Assembly (NCBI GenBank): GCA_902490325.1
Contig: CABUDJ010000014.1
Span: forward strand, 1-32,312
Source: an uncultured Collinsella sp.
GTDB lineage: Bacteria; Actinomycetota; Coriobacteriia; Coriobacteriales; Coriobacteriaceae
Direction of reading: 5' to 3'
DNA: 32,312 nucleotides
Shown here: in pieces, positions 14,034 to 21,915 of the stretch
How the letters are laid out: each line of letters starts with the position of its first letter
Numbering within the stretch: position 1 is the stretch's first letter
Translations under genes and position numbers: made by a program
Notes under the pieces: generated by a model
Database searches by the model: none
Told to the model about the DNA's origin: nothing
Seen by the model: only the letters and a program-made list of their open reading frames with translations

Positions 14034-15563
14034 CTAATCCAGTTTGGTACCTGGCACCTGCACGGCTTTCCCGAGCAACGCTTTAAGCTCGTTCAAAATG
14101 GAAACAGGCTGACGGTCGACGCCGTCCAGATGGAGCGTGGCCACGCGAATGGGCGGCTGATATTCAAGCGAGCCGATGAGCACGGGAGAACCCAGGAACC
14201 GTTCGATGTCGCTTGCGATCTCATCGATTGCCTCGGGGCCGAGCTCATCGAAGAGTGCCACGAATGTCGGCCCCGTCGAGCGGAACAGGCGGCCCTTGCC
14301 GCGCGAACAATCCATGAGGCAGGCGGCGCTTTCGGCGAGCACGCGGTCGCCTGCATCGAATCCAAAGCGGGCATTGACCTCGGCGATATCGTCGACCTTA
14401 ATGGCAATAAAGCCTGCCTCGTGCGGCACGCGGCGCATCTCTCCAATAGCGTTGACCAGCGCGTGGACATCGCCCAGGCCCGTTACCGAGTCTGTCGTAT
14501 CCGCTAGGCTTCGGTTGACGATAATGCCCACATACATGCTGGGCTCGGTATCGGTGCCGTCCAAGCGGTAGCCCGTGCAGTCGCAAAGCGCGTATTTTCC
14601 GGTGGCATCCATTACGCGATACTGCATGTAGTGGAAGTGCCACGTGCCGTTTATCACCATGTCGAGCTCGGCGCGTACGTTGTCGCGGTCCTCGGGATGA
14701 ACGCGGGCGAGCCACATGTCGAGTGAGTTAAAAGGGTGCTGGGAAGGCAGGTCAAAATCGCGCACGGCGTTAACCGACCATTGCGATTCTCCAGTATCGA
14801 GGTTAAGGATGAACGGATAGCGCGTCTCGGAGCTCATGGAGATCGCTTGGAACACCCGGTCGTTGCAGGGAAGCTGATCGACGATTGGGCGTTGCGGCGC
14901 GTCATTGTTTTCCGGTTGCTGTACACGATGCATAAGCTTATAGCGATACATCTTGCGATCGGCGTCCATCGTCATCTGGCGACGCGTGTCGCCGGCAAGT
15001 GGATCGACGCGCGAGCAGCCAAAGCTAAAGCTGGCGATCATGGGCGCCTTGCCATCTGAGTTCGCCTCGATCAGCCCGGCACGTACCTGCTCCAAGCGCT
15101 GCTCGAGTTCAGTCTCGTTTGCGGAGAGCGAGATAAGCACAAACTCGTCTCCACCGATACGGAACAGCATCTCATCGTGCTCCATGGTTTCGGAGAGCGT
15201 GCGGCAGATGCTCAGAATATAGCGATTGCCTTCGGCGTGGCCAAACCTATCATTGCAATGCTTGAGATGGTCGATGTCAATATAGGCGCAGGTGAAGGGG
15301 TCGCCTTTGCGCCAGAGCTGCTCGACGTGACGGTCGAGCCCGCTGCGGTTGCCCAAGTTGGTGAGCGGATCGATATAGGCGTTGCGCTCAAGCAGCCGGC
15401 GCTCTTGTTGCAGGATGGCATGCGTCTTTTGCAGTTGCTCACCAACGGCGCGTAGCTCAGCAGGCAGCGCGGCAACATCGAGTTCGGCGGTCGAGATGCC
15501 ATTCGCAAGTCGTTGGAGATAGGCAATAATCAATTGCTCACCCAGGCGATATGACTCGTTCAT
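14034..15563 (-). CDS. GGDEF - PAS - degenerate GGDEF protein (diguanylate cyclase)
   Basis: A 509-residue soluble signalling protein. Seen: coiled N-terminus (about 30-62), GGDEF domain with DPLTNLGNR at 65-73 and intact FRIGGDEF at 134-141, a PAS-type segment (about 225-340, with a WLARVHPEDRDNV motif typical of PAS_3), then a second GGDEF-like domain (about 350-500, DSVTGLGDV) in which the signature is replaced by STGPTFVAL. It should make cyclic di-GMP from GTP through the first domain. No RxxD inhibitory site stands at the expected place before GGDEF. No membrane segments. The start at 15563 follows AAGGAGG. The order matches the first half of the 905-residue neighbour, so they are paralogues. 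Confidence 0.87.
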   Translation of the reverse strand: MNESYRLGEQLIIAYLQRLANGISTAELDVAALPAELRAVGEQLQKTHAILQQERRLLERNAYIDPLTNLGNRSGLDRHVEQLWRKGDPFTCAYIDIDHLKHCNDRFGHAEGNRYILSICRTLSETMEHDEMLFRIGGDEFVLISLSANETELEQRLEQVRAGLIEANSDGKAPMIASFSFGCSRVDPLAGDTRRQMTMDADRKMYRYKLMHRVQQPENNDAPQRPIVDQLPCNDRVFQAISMSSETRYPFILNLDTGESQWSVNAVRDFDLPSQHPFNSLDMWLARVHPEDRDNVRAELDMVINGTWHFHYMQYRVMDATGKYALCDCTGYRLDGTDTEPSMYVGIIVNRSLADTTDSVTGLGDVHALVNAIGEMRRVPHEAGFIAIKVDDIAEVNARFGFDAGDRVLAESAACLMDCSRGKGRLFRSTGPTFVALFDELGPEAIDEIASDIERFLGSPVLIGSLEYQPPIRVATLHLDGVDRQPVSILNELKALLGKAVQVPGTKLD

Positions 15564-15601
15564 GATGGATAACCTCCTTGGGCGGAACAATGGTTTGTAT
15601 C

Positions 15602-15632
15602 ATATCCCCAATTCGGTTTGAATTGGGGATAT
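15602..15632. promoter_or_regulatory. Perfect 13-bp inverted repeat between the two GGDEF genes
   Basis: ATATCCCCAATTC, five bases, GAATTGGGGATAT. It lies 58 bases after the stop of the EAL gene and 38 bases before the start of the GGDEF gene, both on the minus strand. It lacks a T-run on either strand, so a transcription factor operator or an RNA hairpin is as likely as a terminator. Confidence 0.5.
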
Positions 15633-15690
15633 AAGTCAGCTAATGGAGGCAAATTCCCCCTTCGGCGGTGGCGTTTTGCGCGCGAGCGTA

Positions 15691-18408
15691 TCAGTTGTTA
15701 TTGCCACCATCGAGCAATGCCTCAAAATCCTTCGCCGGCATGGGGCGGTAGTAGAGGAAGCCCTGAGCGTAGCGGGCGCCCATTTGTCGTAGCATGTTCG
15801 CCTGTTCATTTGTCTCGACGCCTTCGACCTCGACGGGCAGATGGAGCGACTGCGCCATTTCGAGCATCGATGAAATGATTTGCGTGCTGCGGCCTTGATC
15901 GCGATCGGTGGGTACAAAGGCGCGGTCGAGCTTGATGACGTCGACGTTGACGTTCTTGAGCATCGCGAGCGTGGACTGACCGGTGCCAAAATCGTCCATA
16001 TAGGTCGAGAAGCCGCGGGTGTGCAGGTCGGCCGTCAGTTTGTCCACGGCCTCGGACTCTCCCGTATAAGCCGTCTCGGTGATCTCGATACGCATGAGCT
16101 CGGGCGGTAGGTTGTATTGGGCGGCGAGCGCCCCCATATGCTCGGCAACGTCGCAGGCAAGGATATCCACGCGCGACACATTAAGCGAAACCGGAACCAC
16201 ACGAAGCCCTCGATCGATGCGCTCGCGCAGCCACGAGGCGACACCCTGCCAAATGTACTTGTCGAGCGTCACCACAAAGCCGCTTTCCTCGAGTGCGGGG
16301 ATAAACGTTGCGGGCGAAATGAGAGAGCCGTCCTTGTCAATCCAGCGGGTGAGTGCTTCGGCGCCAATAATCTCACCGGTTTCCATATCGACCTGGGGCT
16401 GCAAGTGGTAGGTAATACGACCATCTGAGAGCGCGTACTGGAATTCGGTCAGCGTGCGGTGGAACGCGACTTCGCGCTCGTACTCCGCGGGGCAGAAAAT
16501 GGCAATGCGCTCCTTAAAGTCGTTTTTTGCGCGCCGATTGGTAAACATGGCCTTCGCCTGCGCATCGATGGTGATCTCCTCATTGGAGTCGATGGGGTAA
16601 ACGCCCATGGACGGCCAAAAACCTACGCCGTCGTTGTGCTTGGCTACAGCCTCGCGCACGCGCGCATAGACACGGTGAACGAAATCGTGCTCAAAGGGTA
16701 TGAGCAGACAAAAGTCGTCTTGTCCCCAGTATCCCGCGACACCCATGTTGGCGTTCTCGATATCCTTGAGCACCGTGCCCACATCGGCAAGCATACGGTC
16801 GCCTTCGGCCTGTCCATACCATTCGTTAAATAGGCGCATGTGGCCCATGTCGACGGTGGCGATACACCAAGCGCCGTCGCGCCTTGCCTTGATGAAGGCA
16901 TTGGCACGGCGCATAAACTCGCTGGGGCGGTAGAGGCCTGTGAGCATGTCGAGGTGCTCGGCGACGGCGCCTTTGCGTTCCATCTCGGGTATGGGCAGAC
17001 TGTCGTTGGGAACAAGTCCGCCGGCCGTGCGAAGGCGACGATCGAGTTCGCCCAAAACAGTCGATGCTTGGGAGTCCAGGCGTTCGTAAAAGGTCGGGAC
17101 GACAAGACAGACGGGAGCAATGGTGTCGCCTGCGATTTGCACAGGAGCGAAAACGGCCTCTTTAAGGTGGCGGGTCAGTTGCTCGAATGCCTCGTGGTCC
17201 AGGTCATTGCTGAGCACGACGAACTGGACGCTACGTGAACGGTAGACCCTGCTCCTGCCGCGGGTGATCGACAGCATGCGGCCTGCGTATTCGGCGAGCA
17301 TGTTGTCGACAGCCTCGGCTCCGTAGAGCTCGTTGAGCTTTGTCGTGCCACGAACGCGCACCGCTATAAGGCCCGTCTCGCAACGGTCGCAACGACAGGC
17401 GTCGATGGCATTGACCAACATGCGCTGGGTGCCGAGGCCTGTCGCGGCGTCGACGGTTTCGGCAAGTGAGTGGTTGACGAGCTCGCCGACATAGAGCGAG
17501 GGGACATTTTCGTCGCCGTCGATGCGAAACCCGCGAGCACGGCAGAGGACGTAGTCGCCGACGGCATTGCGCACACGATACTGCATGACGCGACGGTGCT
17601 TGGTGCCGTTATAGACCTGGTCGATGTCGTTGATGTAGGCCTCAAGGTCATCGGGATGCACGCGCGTTTTCCAGTAATCGCGACAGTTGTCTATGTGCTC
17701 CGAGGGAAGGCCAAGATCGCGCAAGGCGCCTTGCGACCAAAGGGTGCGATGTTTGTCCAAGTTCTCGATAAAGAAATAGCGGCCCTCGTTGAGCATCGAA
17801 AAGGCGTCGAAAATACGGTCGCTTATTTCGAAGTCGTCGGTGTGGACTTGCGAGATATTGCGCCGATCAAGGTGTACGGCATGACGTAGCTTGTAGTCGT
17901 ACATGCGATGGTCGGCATCGAGTGTCATGCGATTGGGGGCCTCGCCCAGGGCGGGGTCGGCATGTGACACTCCGTAGCTAAACGAGTGAGGCATCTCGGA
18001 ATCGTTGTTTTTGAGCAGGACCGTTCGGCAGTGTTCCAGACGTTCGGCGAGGTCGTCCTCGGTCGCAACCGTAGACAGGATGGCAAACTCGTCGCCGCCT
18101 ATGCGAAACGCCGCCTCGTCCACCTTCATATACAGCTTGAGATAGAGGCTTACCTGCAAGATATAGCGGTTGCCCTCGTCATGCCCAAAGACGTCGTTGC
18201 AGTGCTTAAGGTTATCGATGTCGATAAACGCCATGGTCACGGGCAGTTCCTGCTCCCAGATTTCCTCTAGGGAACGGGCAAAGCCGCCGCGGTTGCCAAG
18301 TCCGGTGAGCTGGTCGGTAAAGGCCGTCCTAATCAGATCATCCTGACGCTCGAGAAGGTCACGGACGGTCTTTTCGAGCGTTTCGGTGTAATTGCTGGCG
18401 GTGTCCAT
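15691..18408 (-). CDS. GGDEF - PAS - GGDEF-like - GGDEF-like - EAL protein (cyclic di-GMP turnover)
   Basis: A 905-residue cytosolic protein. Seen in order: GGDEF domain (LTGLGNR 34-40; intact GGDEF 104-108), PAS_3-like segment (about 195-315, TRVHPDDLEAY), degenerate GGDEF (about 320-465, signature replaced by SRSVQFVVL), a third GGDEF-like domain (LTGLYRPSEF 489-498; GQDDF 562-566), and an EAL domain (660-897). EAL residues look intact: EALTR 684-688, N743, E777, DDFGTG 805-810, KLDRAF 826-831, E863. So it probably has phosphodiesterase activity and may also be able to make cyclic di-GMP. No membrane segments; the PAS part is the likely sensor. No strong ribosome site precedes the ATG. A long leader is possible (see 18578). 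Confidence 0.87.
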   Translation of the reverse strand: MDTASNYTETLEKTVRDLLERQDDLIRTAFTDQLTGLGNRGGFARSLEEIWEQELPVTMAFIDIDNLKHCNDVFGHDEGNRYILQVSLYLKLYMKVDEAAFRIGGDEFAILSTVATEDDLAERLEHCRTVLLKNNDSEMPHSFSYGVSHADPALGEAPNRMTLDADHRMYDYKLRHAVHLDRRNISQVHTDDFEISDRIFDAFSMLNEGRYFFIENLDKHRTLWSQGALRDLGLPSEHIDNCRDYWKTRVHPDDLEAYINDIDQVYNGTKHRRVMQYRVRNAVGDYVLCRARGFRIDGDENVPSLYVGELVNHSLAETVDAATGLGTQRMLVNAIDACRCDRCETGLIAVRVRGTTKLNELYGAEAVDNMLAEYAGRMLSITRGRSRVYRSRSVQFVVLSNDLDHEAFEQLTRHLKEAVFAPVQIAGDTIAPVCLVVPTFYERLDSQASTVLGELDRRLRTAGGLVPNDSLPIPEMERKGAVAEHLDMLTGLYRPSEFMRRANAFIKARRDGAWCIATVDMGHMRLFNEWYGQAEGDRMLADVGTVLKDIENANMGVAGYWGQDDFCLLIPFEHDFVHRVYARVREAVAKHNDGVGFWPSMGVYPIDSNEEITIDAQAKAMFTNRRAKNDFKERIAIFCPAEYEREVAFHRTLTEFQYALSDGRITYHLQPQVDMETGEIIGAEALTRWIDKDGSLISPATFIPALEESGFVVTLDKYIWQGVASWLRERIDRGLRVVPVSLNVSRVDILACDVAEHMGALAAQYNLPPELMRIEITETAYTGESEAVDKLTADLHTRGFSTYMDDFGTGQSTLAMLKNVNVDVIKLDRAFVPTDRDQGRSTQIISSMLEMAQSLHLPVEVEGVETNEQANMLRQMGARYAQGFLYYRPMPAKDFEALLDGGNNN

Positions 18409-18731
18409 GTTGTAAGCGGCTTTCTGAGGTCGGGGCGGATGGCGTCGGGCGAGCTCGTTGTGTACACGCGTCGTTGCTCAGCGCTTTGCATGTATCCAGG
18501 CCCCGCCTTGCCGCGTTGTTGAGTTAATTTGTCGGCTAATGTTCGCTGTTGATAACAGCTGAGTAGTGTAAACAATAGTGCACAATTATATATGGGTGCA
18601 CATGCTGTGGGCGGCTATTATTCGACAAGCGGTAGCGCGACGATGCGATGTTCGATAAAAATGCGACTGGGACGATATATGTTGACGGGTATACTTGTCC
18701 CGTTTTAAAACGCAGGAACGGAGATGGTCGC
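18409..18731. other. 323-bp divergent intergenic region
   Basis: Gap between the EAL gene (leftward) and the lipase gene (rightward). It holds an inverted repeat GCTGTT-GAT-AACAGC (18545-18559), the GTGCAC pair at 18578-18601, and a weak rightward promoter candidate TTGACG (18682-18687), 17 bp, TTAAAA; TATACT at 18690 is another possible -10. No RNA gene was recognised. Confidence 0.4.
18578..18601 (-). promoter_or_regulatory. Paired GTGCAC sites flanking a leftward TATAAT
   Basis: GTGCAC at 18578-18583 and 18596-18601, centres 18 bp apart. Between them the minus strand reads TATAAT (18585-18590), a perfect -10 box for the EAL gene. No good -35 is seen. The site has the form of an operator over a promoter. 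If used, it gives a leader of roughly 165 bases. Confidence 0.4.
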
Positions 18732-19601
18732 ATGGCACAGTCAAATATGACGCGCACGGTGGGGCTGGCGCTCGAGGGAGGCGGCTACCGCGGTATGTAT
18801 ACGGCGGGCGTGCTCGACGTTTGGATGGAGCACGGTTTGACCTGCGACCATATGGTGGGCGTCTCGGCGGGCGCGGCGTTTGGCTACAACTTTAAATCGC
18901 GCCAGATCGGCCGCGCCATTCGCTATAACAAGGCCTATTGCGCCGACAAGCGCTATGCGAGCGTGACCAGCTGGCTGCGAACCGGCGATATGTACAATGC
19001 CGACTTTGCTTATCACGAGGTGCCTATCGAGCGCGATCCTATCGACTTGGAGGCGTATCGCACCTGTCCCATGCGATTTACGTGCGTGTGTACCGATATC
19101 GAGACGGGCAAGGCCGTCTATCACGATCTGCCGTATGGCGACGAGCGCGATATCGAGTGGATTCGGGCGTCGTCGGCAATTCCCGTGGCGACGCGTCCCG
19201 TTGCTATTGACGGGCATAAGTATCTGGATGGTGGTGTGGCTGATTCTATTCCCAGCGCGTGGCTGTTTGCGCAGGGGTATGACCGCAATATCGTGGTACT
19301 CACGCAGCCGGCGGGCTTTGTGAAGCAGCCCAACAGCGTGATGCCCATGCTGCGTCGCGTGTTCCGTCACTATCCGGAGTTTGTCGCAGCGCTTGAGCAC
19401 CGGCATGAGGTCTACAATGCCACGCTCGATGACCTGGCACGTCGCGAGGCTGCCGGCGAGATCTTTGTGGTGCGTCCGAGCGAATCGGTGAAGGTGCCGT
19501 CGCTGTGTCGCGAGCCCGATGAACTTGAGCGCATCTACCAGATTGGTCGCCGCGATGCGGAGGCGACCTTGCCGGCACTGGAGGCATATCTGGCAGGGTA
19601 G
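18732..19601 (+). CDS. Patatin-like phospholipase/acyl hydrolase
   Basis: A 289-residue serine hydrolase of the YjjU type. Seen: oxyanion-hole motif GGGYRGMYTAG (about 16-26), nucleophile elbow GVSAGA (about 47-52), and DGG (about 162-164), which completes the Ser-Asp dyad. No signal peptide, so it is probably cytosolic or bound to the inner face of the membrane. ATG 18732 has GGAG nine bases upstream; an in-frame start at 18648 would add 28 unrelated residues. Substrate unknown (lipid acyl esters for the family). Confidence 0.87.
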   Translation: MAQSNMTRTVGLALEGGGYRGMYTAGVLDVWMEHGLTCDHMVGVSAGAAFGYNFKSRQIGRAIRYNKAYCADKRYASVTSWLRTGDMYNADFAYHEVPIERDPIDLEAYRTCPMRFTCVCTDIETGKAVYHDLPYGDERDIEWIRASSAIPVATRPVAIDGHKYLDGGVADSIPSAWLFAQGYDRNIVVLTQPAGFVKQPNSVMPMLRRVFRHYPEFVAALEHRHEVYNATLDDLARREAAGEIFVVRPSESVKVPSLCREPDELERIYQIGRRDAEATLPALEAYLAG

Positions 19602-19623
19602 AGGCTGCTGCCGCCATCTCGGC

Positions 19624-19669
19624 GGAAAGCGCATCCCGGAATGGAGGCTCAAACTGGGATGCGCTTTCC
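19624..19669. terminator. Bidirectional hairpin between lipase gene and thiE
   Basis: A 14-bp perfect stem GGAAAGCGCATCCC with GGGATGCGCTTTCC, extendable to 16 bp. It lies between convergent genes. No long T-run is present. Confidence 0.55.
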
Positions 19670-19713
19670 ATTGCTGAAGATATGAGGCTGCGAATCAGCT
19701 GCTCGGCCTAGAC

Positions 19714-20409
19714 TTACGCCTGCTGCCAGGTGTCGACGAGCTCCTTGGCCGCGGCGTAGGGGTCATCGGCGCTGCAGACGGCGCTCACCACGAAAAAGCC
19801 GTCGACGCCGGTGGCCTTGAGCTGTGGCAGGTCGGCCGTCTTGACGCCGCCGCCCACCACGATGGGCACGTGGCTTGCCGCGTGGAGGGCGGCCAGGTCC
19901 TCAAAGCTCTTGGTGATGATAGAGCCGTCGGCCGCGCGTCCGCAGTCGCGCTTGGTCTCGGTCTCGTGGAGTGGGCCGATGCCCAGGTAGTCGACTAGGC
20001 TCATGTCGGCGGTCTTGACGTACTCGAGCATCTCCTCGCAACGGGCGGAAAGGCCCACGATGGCGTCGGGCCCCAGCAGCTTGCGACAGACCTCGACGGG
20101 AATGTCGCTCTGACCCACGTGCACGCCGTCGACAGCAATGCCCTGCTCGCGCGCGGCGAGTACGCAGTCCAGGCGGTCGTCAATCAGCAAAGCGACCTGA
20201 CCGGTCTTGCCGGCCTGTGCGATTGCCTGCGCGGCGTCGCCGGTCAGCGCAATGATCTCGCGGGCGCTTGCCACCTTGGAGCGCACCTGGATGCAGGTAA
20301 AGCCGGCGTCGAGTGCCTGGGCCACCACATCGCCCACGGGGCGCCCGAGCGTGTTTTCGGGGCCGAGCACCAGATAGGCCGAGATATCAAGGTTGTCGCG
20401 GATACTCAT
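19714..20409 (-). CDS. thiE: Thiamine phosphate synthase
   Basis: A 231-residue TIM-barrel enzyme that joins HMP pyrophosphate and hydroxyethylthiazole phosphate to thiamine phosphate. Seen: CIQVRSK (phosphate and pyrimidine pocket), LLIDDRLDC, GVHVGQSD (96-103), GLSAR, YLGIGPLHETETK (about 140-152), and IVVGGGVK (about 185-192). Start at 20409 after CAGGAGGAAACACG; the start overlaps the stop of the upstream gene by four bases, so translation is coupled. It is the last gene of the thiamin operon controlled by the riboswitch at 21655. No HMP kinase (thiD) gene lies in this window, so the pyrimidine branch must come from elsewhere. Confidence 0.93.
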   Translation of the reverse strand: MSIRDNLDISAYLVLGPENTLGRPVGDVVAQALDAGFTCIQVRSKVASAREIIALTGDAAQAIAQAGKTGQVALLIDDRLDCVLAAREQGIAVDGVHVGQSDIPVEVCRKLLGPDAIVGLSARCEEMLEYVKTADMSLVDYLGIGPLHETETKRDCGRAADGSIITKSFEDLAALHAASHVPIVVGGGVKTADLPQLKATGVDGFFVVSAVCSADDPYAAAKELVDTWQQA

Positions 20410-20747
20410 CGTGTTTCCTCCTGCTTTTTGATCTGAGCTTCCATGCGCTCGAGCTTGCCGGTCATGGTGTCGGTAAATCCGGGTCGAATATCGGCTTTGA
20501 GCACGACTTCGGTGCGGATGCCCTTGCTCGCCAACACAAAGGTTGCGTCGCGCACGACCTGCATGACCTCGTCCCAGTCGCCCTCGATCTCGGTGAACAT
20601 CGAGGTGGTGCGGTTGGGAAGGCCGCTCTCGCGAATGACGCGCACGACCTCGGCGACCTCGGCGGACAGCTCATCGCCGGTGCCGCACGGGGCGATGGCC
20701 ACGGCGACGAGTGTGTTCATGCCGGCGCTGGTTGTGGACTCGGACAT
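20406..20747 (-). CDS. MTH1187-family thiamine-binding protein
   Basis: A 113-residue protein of the MTH1187/YkoF (DUF77) group: a ferredoxin-like fold that binds thiamine or its pyrimidine part. Seen: VAVAIAPCGTGDELSAEVAEVV, SGLPNRTTSMFTEIEGDWDEV and ADIRPGF, the family's conserved blocks. It lies between thiM and thiE with a 3-base gap to the first and a 4-base overlap with the second, so a role in thiamin or precursor handling is well supported by context. Start at 20747 after GGAGGCATAAGCC. Exact ligand unknown. Confidence 0.85.
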   Translation of the reverse strand: MSESTTSAGMNTLVAVAIAPCGTGDELSAEVAEVVRVIRESGLPNRTTSMFTEIEGDWDEVMQVVRDATFVLASKGIRTEVVLKADIRPGFTDTMTGKLERMEAQIKKQEETR

Positions 20748-20750
20748 GGC

Positions 20751-21590
20751 TTATGCCTCCTCGAGTTCGAGTTGGTTGTCGGCAATATCCTGGGCGGTCG
20801 CGCGGTAGAGCTCGTCGATAAAGGCGACCTTAAAGCTTGCCGGGGCATCGGCGACAGCGGCGGCACGCGTACCGGCCACGTTGTAGACGGCAGTACCGCA
20901 GACAGCTGCCGTAAACGGATCGGCGGCACAGGCATATACGGCCAGTACGCCGCCCTGCGAGCAGCCGCAGCCGGTGATCTTGGACATGAGTGGGCTGCCA
21001 CCGTGGGACTTGGCCACGGTCGTGCCGTCGGTGATCAGGTCGACCTCACCCGAGACCACCACGGCGCCGCCGGTGTAGCGAGCGAGCGCAACGGCGGCAT
21101 CGCGGGCGGCGTCAACCGTATCGGTGGTGTCGACACCGCGTACGCGGCTCAGGTCTGCGGCCTCGCCCTCGAGGCCCCACAGGCCGGCGAGCGCGATGAT
21201 CTCGGAGGCATTACCGCGCACGATGGCGGGCTTGTACTGCTTGAGCTCGTTTACCAGCTGGGTACGCAGGCTGCCGATGCCCAGACCCACCGGGTCGAGC
21301 ACCCAGGGCTTGCCGGCATCGTGTGCCGCCTTGGCCGCGCGGGGAATCGTCTGCTCGTAGATGGGGAAGAGCGTGCCCATGTTGAGATAGATGGCGCCGC
21401 CGCCGGCAACGAGTGCCTCGCCCTCGTCGGGTAGATAGACCATGGCGGCCGAACCGCCCACGGCGAGCTGCGCGTTGGCGACAAAGTCGATCGTCACCGT
21501 GTTGGTGATGGAGCCGGCCATCGGATTGGTGGCGCGAATCTCCCCCACGGCCTTGATCACGTTTTGCTTAAGCTGTTTCGAATCAATCAC
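20751..21590 (-). CDS. thiM: Hydroxyethylthiazole kinase
   Basis: A 279-residue kinase that phosphorylates the salvaged thiazole moiety of thiamin. Seen: NPMAGSITNTVTIDFVAN near the N-terminus, the glycine-rich AGGGAIYLNMGT, KPWVLDPVGLG (about 112-122), RGNASEI, and ITGCGCSQGG with the catalytic region (about 222-231). Start: GTG at 21588-21590 with AAGGAGG eight bases upstream. The longer open frame to 21704 runs through the terminator and riboswitch and is rejected. First gene of thiM - thiamine-binding protein - thiE. Confidence 0.92.
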   Translation of the reverse strand: MIDSKQLKQNVIKAVGEIRATNPMAGSITNTVTIDFVANAQLAVGGSAAMVYLPDEGEALVAGGGAIYLNMGTLFPIYEQTIPRAAKAAHDAGKPWVLDPVGLGIGSLRTQLVNELKQYKPAIVRGNASEIIALAGLWGLEGEAADLSRVRGVDTTDTVDAARDAAVALARYTGGAVVVSGEVDLITDGTTVAKSHGGSPLMSKITGCGCSQGGVLAVYACAADPFTAAVCGTAVYNVAGTRAAAVADAPASFKVAFIDELYRATAQDIADNQLELEEA

Positions 21591-21612
21591 TGCACATGCC
21601 TCCTTGGCATAG

Positions 21613-21645
21613 AAAAGGGGCGCCGTGCATAGACAGCGCCCCTGT
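21613..21645 (-). terminator. Terminator arm of the TPP riboswitch
   Basis: On the minus strand, GGGGCGCTGT, loop CTATGC, ACGGCGCCCC, then TTTTCT. A 10-bp stem with one T-G pair plus a T-run, between the riboswitch and the thiM ribosome site. This is the expected off-state hairpin for transcriptional attenuation by TPP. Confidence 0.82.
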
Positions 21646-21654
21646 AAAGGCGGC

Positions 21655-21748
21655 ATGCTCCCTACGCCAGCATTAACTGACAGGTTCAAAGGATTGGGCT
21701 CCATGCCCTCTCAGCCTTGTGGTTTGCACCGCCGGCACTCCCGCATCG
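21655..21748 (-). promoter_or_regulatory. TPP riboswitch (THI element)
   Basis: The minus strand carries the conserved blocks in order: CGGGAGTGC, AAGGCTGAGAGGGC, the ATCCTTTGAACCTGTCAG junction, and GCTGGCGTAGGGAG. These match the thi-box consensus (CTGAGA and GAACCTG...GCGNAGGGA). It lies about 65 bases upstream of thiM with an intrinsic terminator between, so high TPP should stop transcription of the thiamin operon. Confidence 0.93.
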
Positions 21749-21773
21749 AATCTGTTGTTCCCTATACTAGCGC

Positions 21774-21875
21774 ACCTGCCAAATAGGGATAGGTTTATTT
21801 TGGCAGGTAACAACTGGGGCTTTGCGTTTTCCCAGATAAAACCTGCCAAAATAAACCTGTCCCTTTTTGGCAGGT
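21774..21875. repeat. Inverted pair of 35-bp palindromic repeats
   Basis: Two 35-bp copies in inverted orientation (21774-21808 and 21841-21875) with a 32-base spacer; 33 of 35 positions match. Each copy also begins with ACCTGCCAAA and ends with TTTTGGCAGGT, so each forms its own hairpin. One copy contains AAAGGGACAGGTTTATTTTG, tying it to the AAAGGGAC palindromes at 2097, 5822 and 10784. The pair sits between the divergent thiM riboswitch and HAD gene, where both promoters should be. Confidence 0.8.
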
Positions 21876-21915
21876 CGGTACAATAGACGGGATTAAGAAT
21901 GACCGAGGGGACCTT

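Noticed and set aside
20313..21434. Long plus-strand open frame over thiM and neighbours
   Set aside because: Antisense shadow of three well-recognised thiamin genes.
21591..21704. Longer thiM frame reading through its leader
   Set aside because: It overlaps a clear TPP riboswitch and terminator; the GTG at 21590 has AAGGAGG at the right distance.
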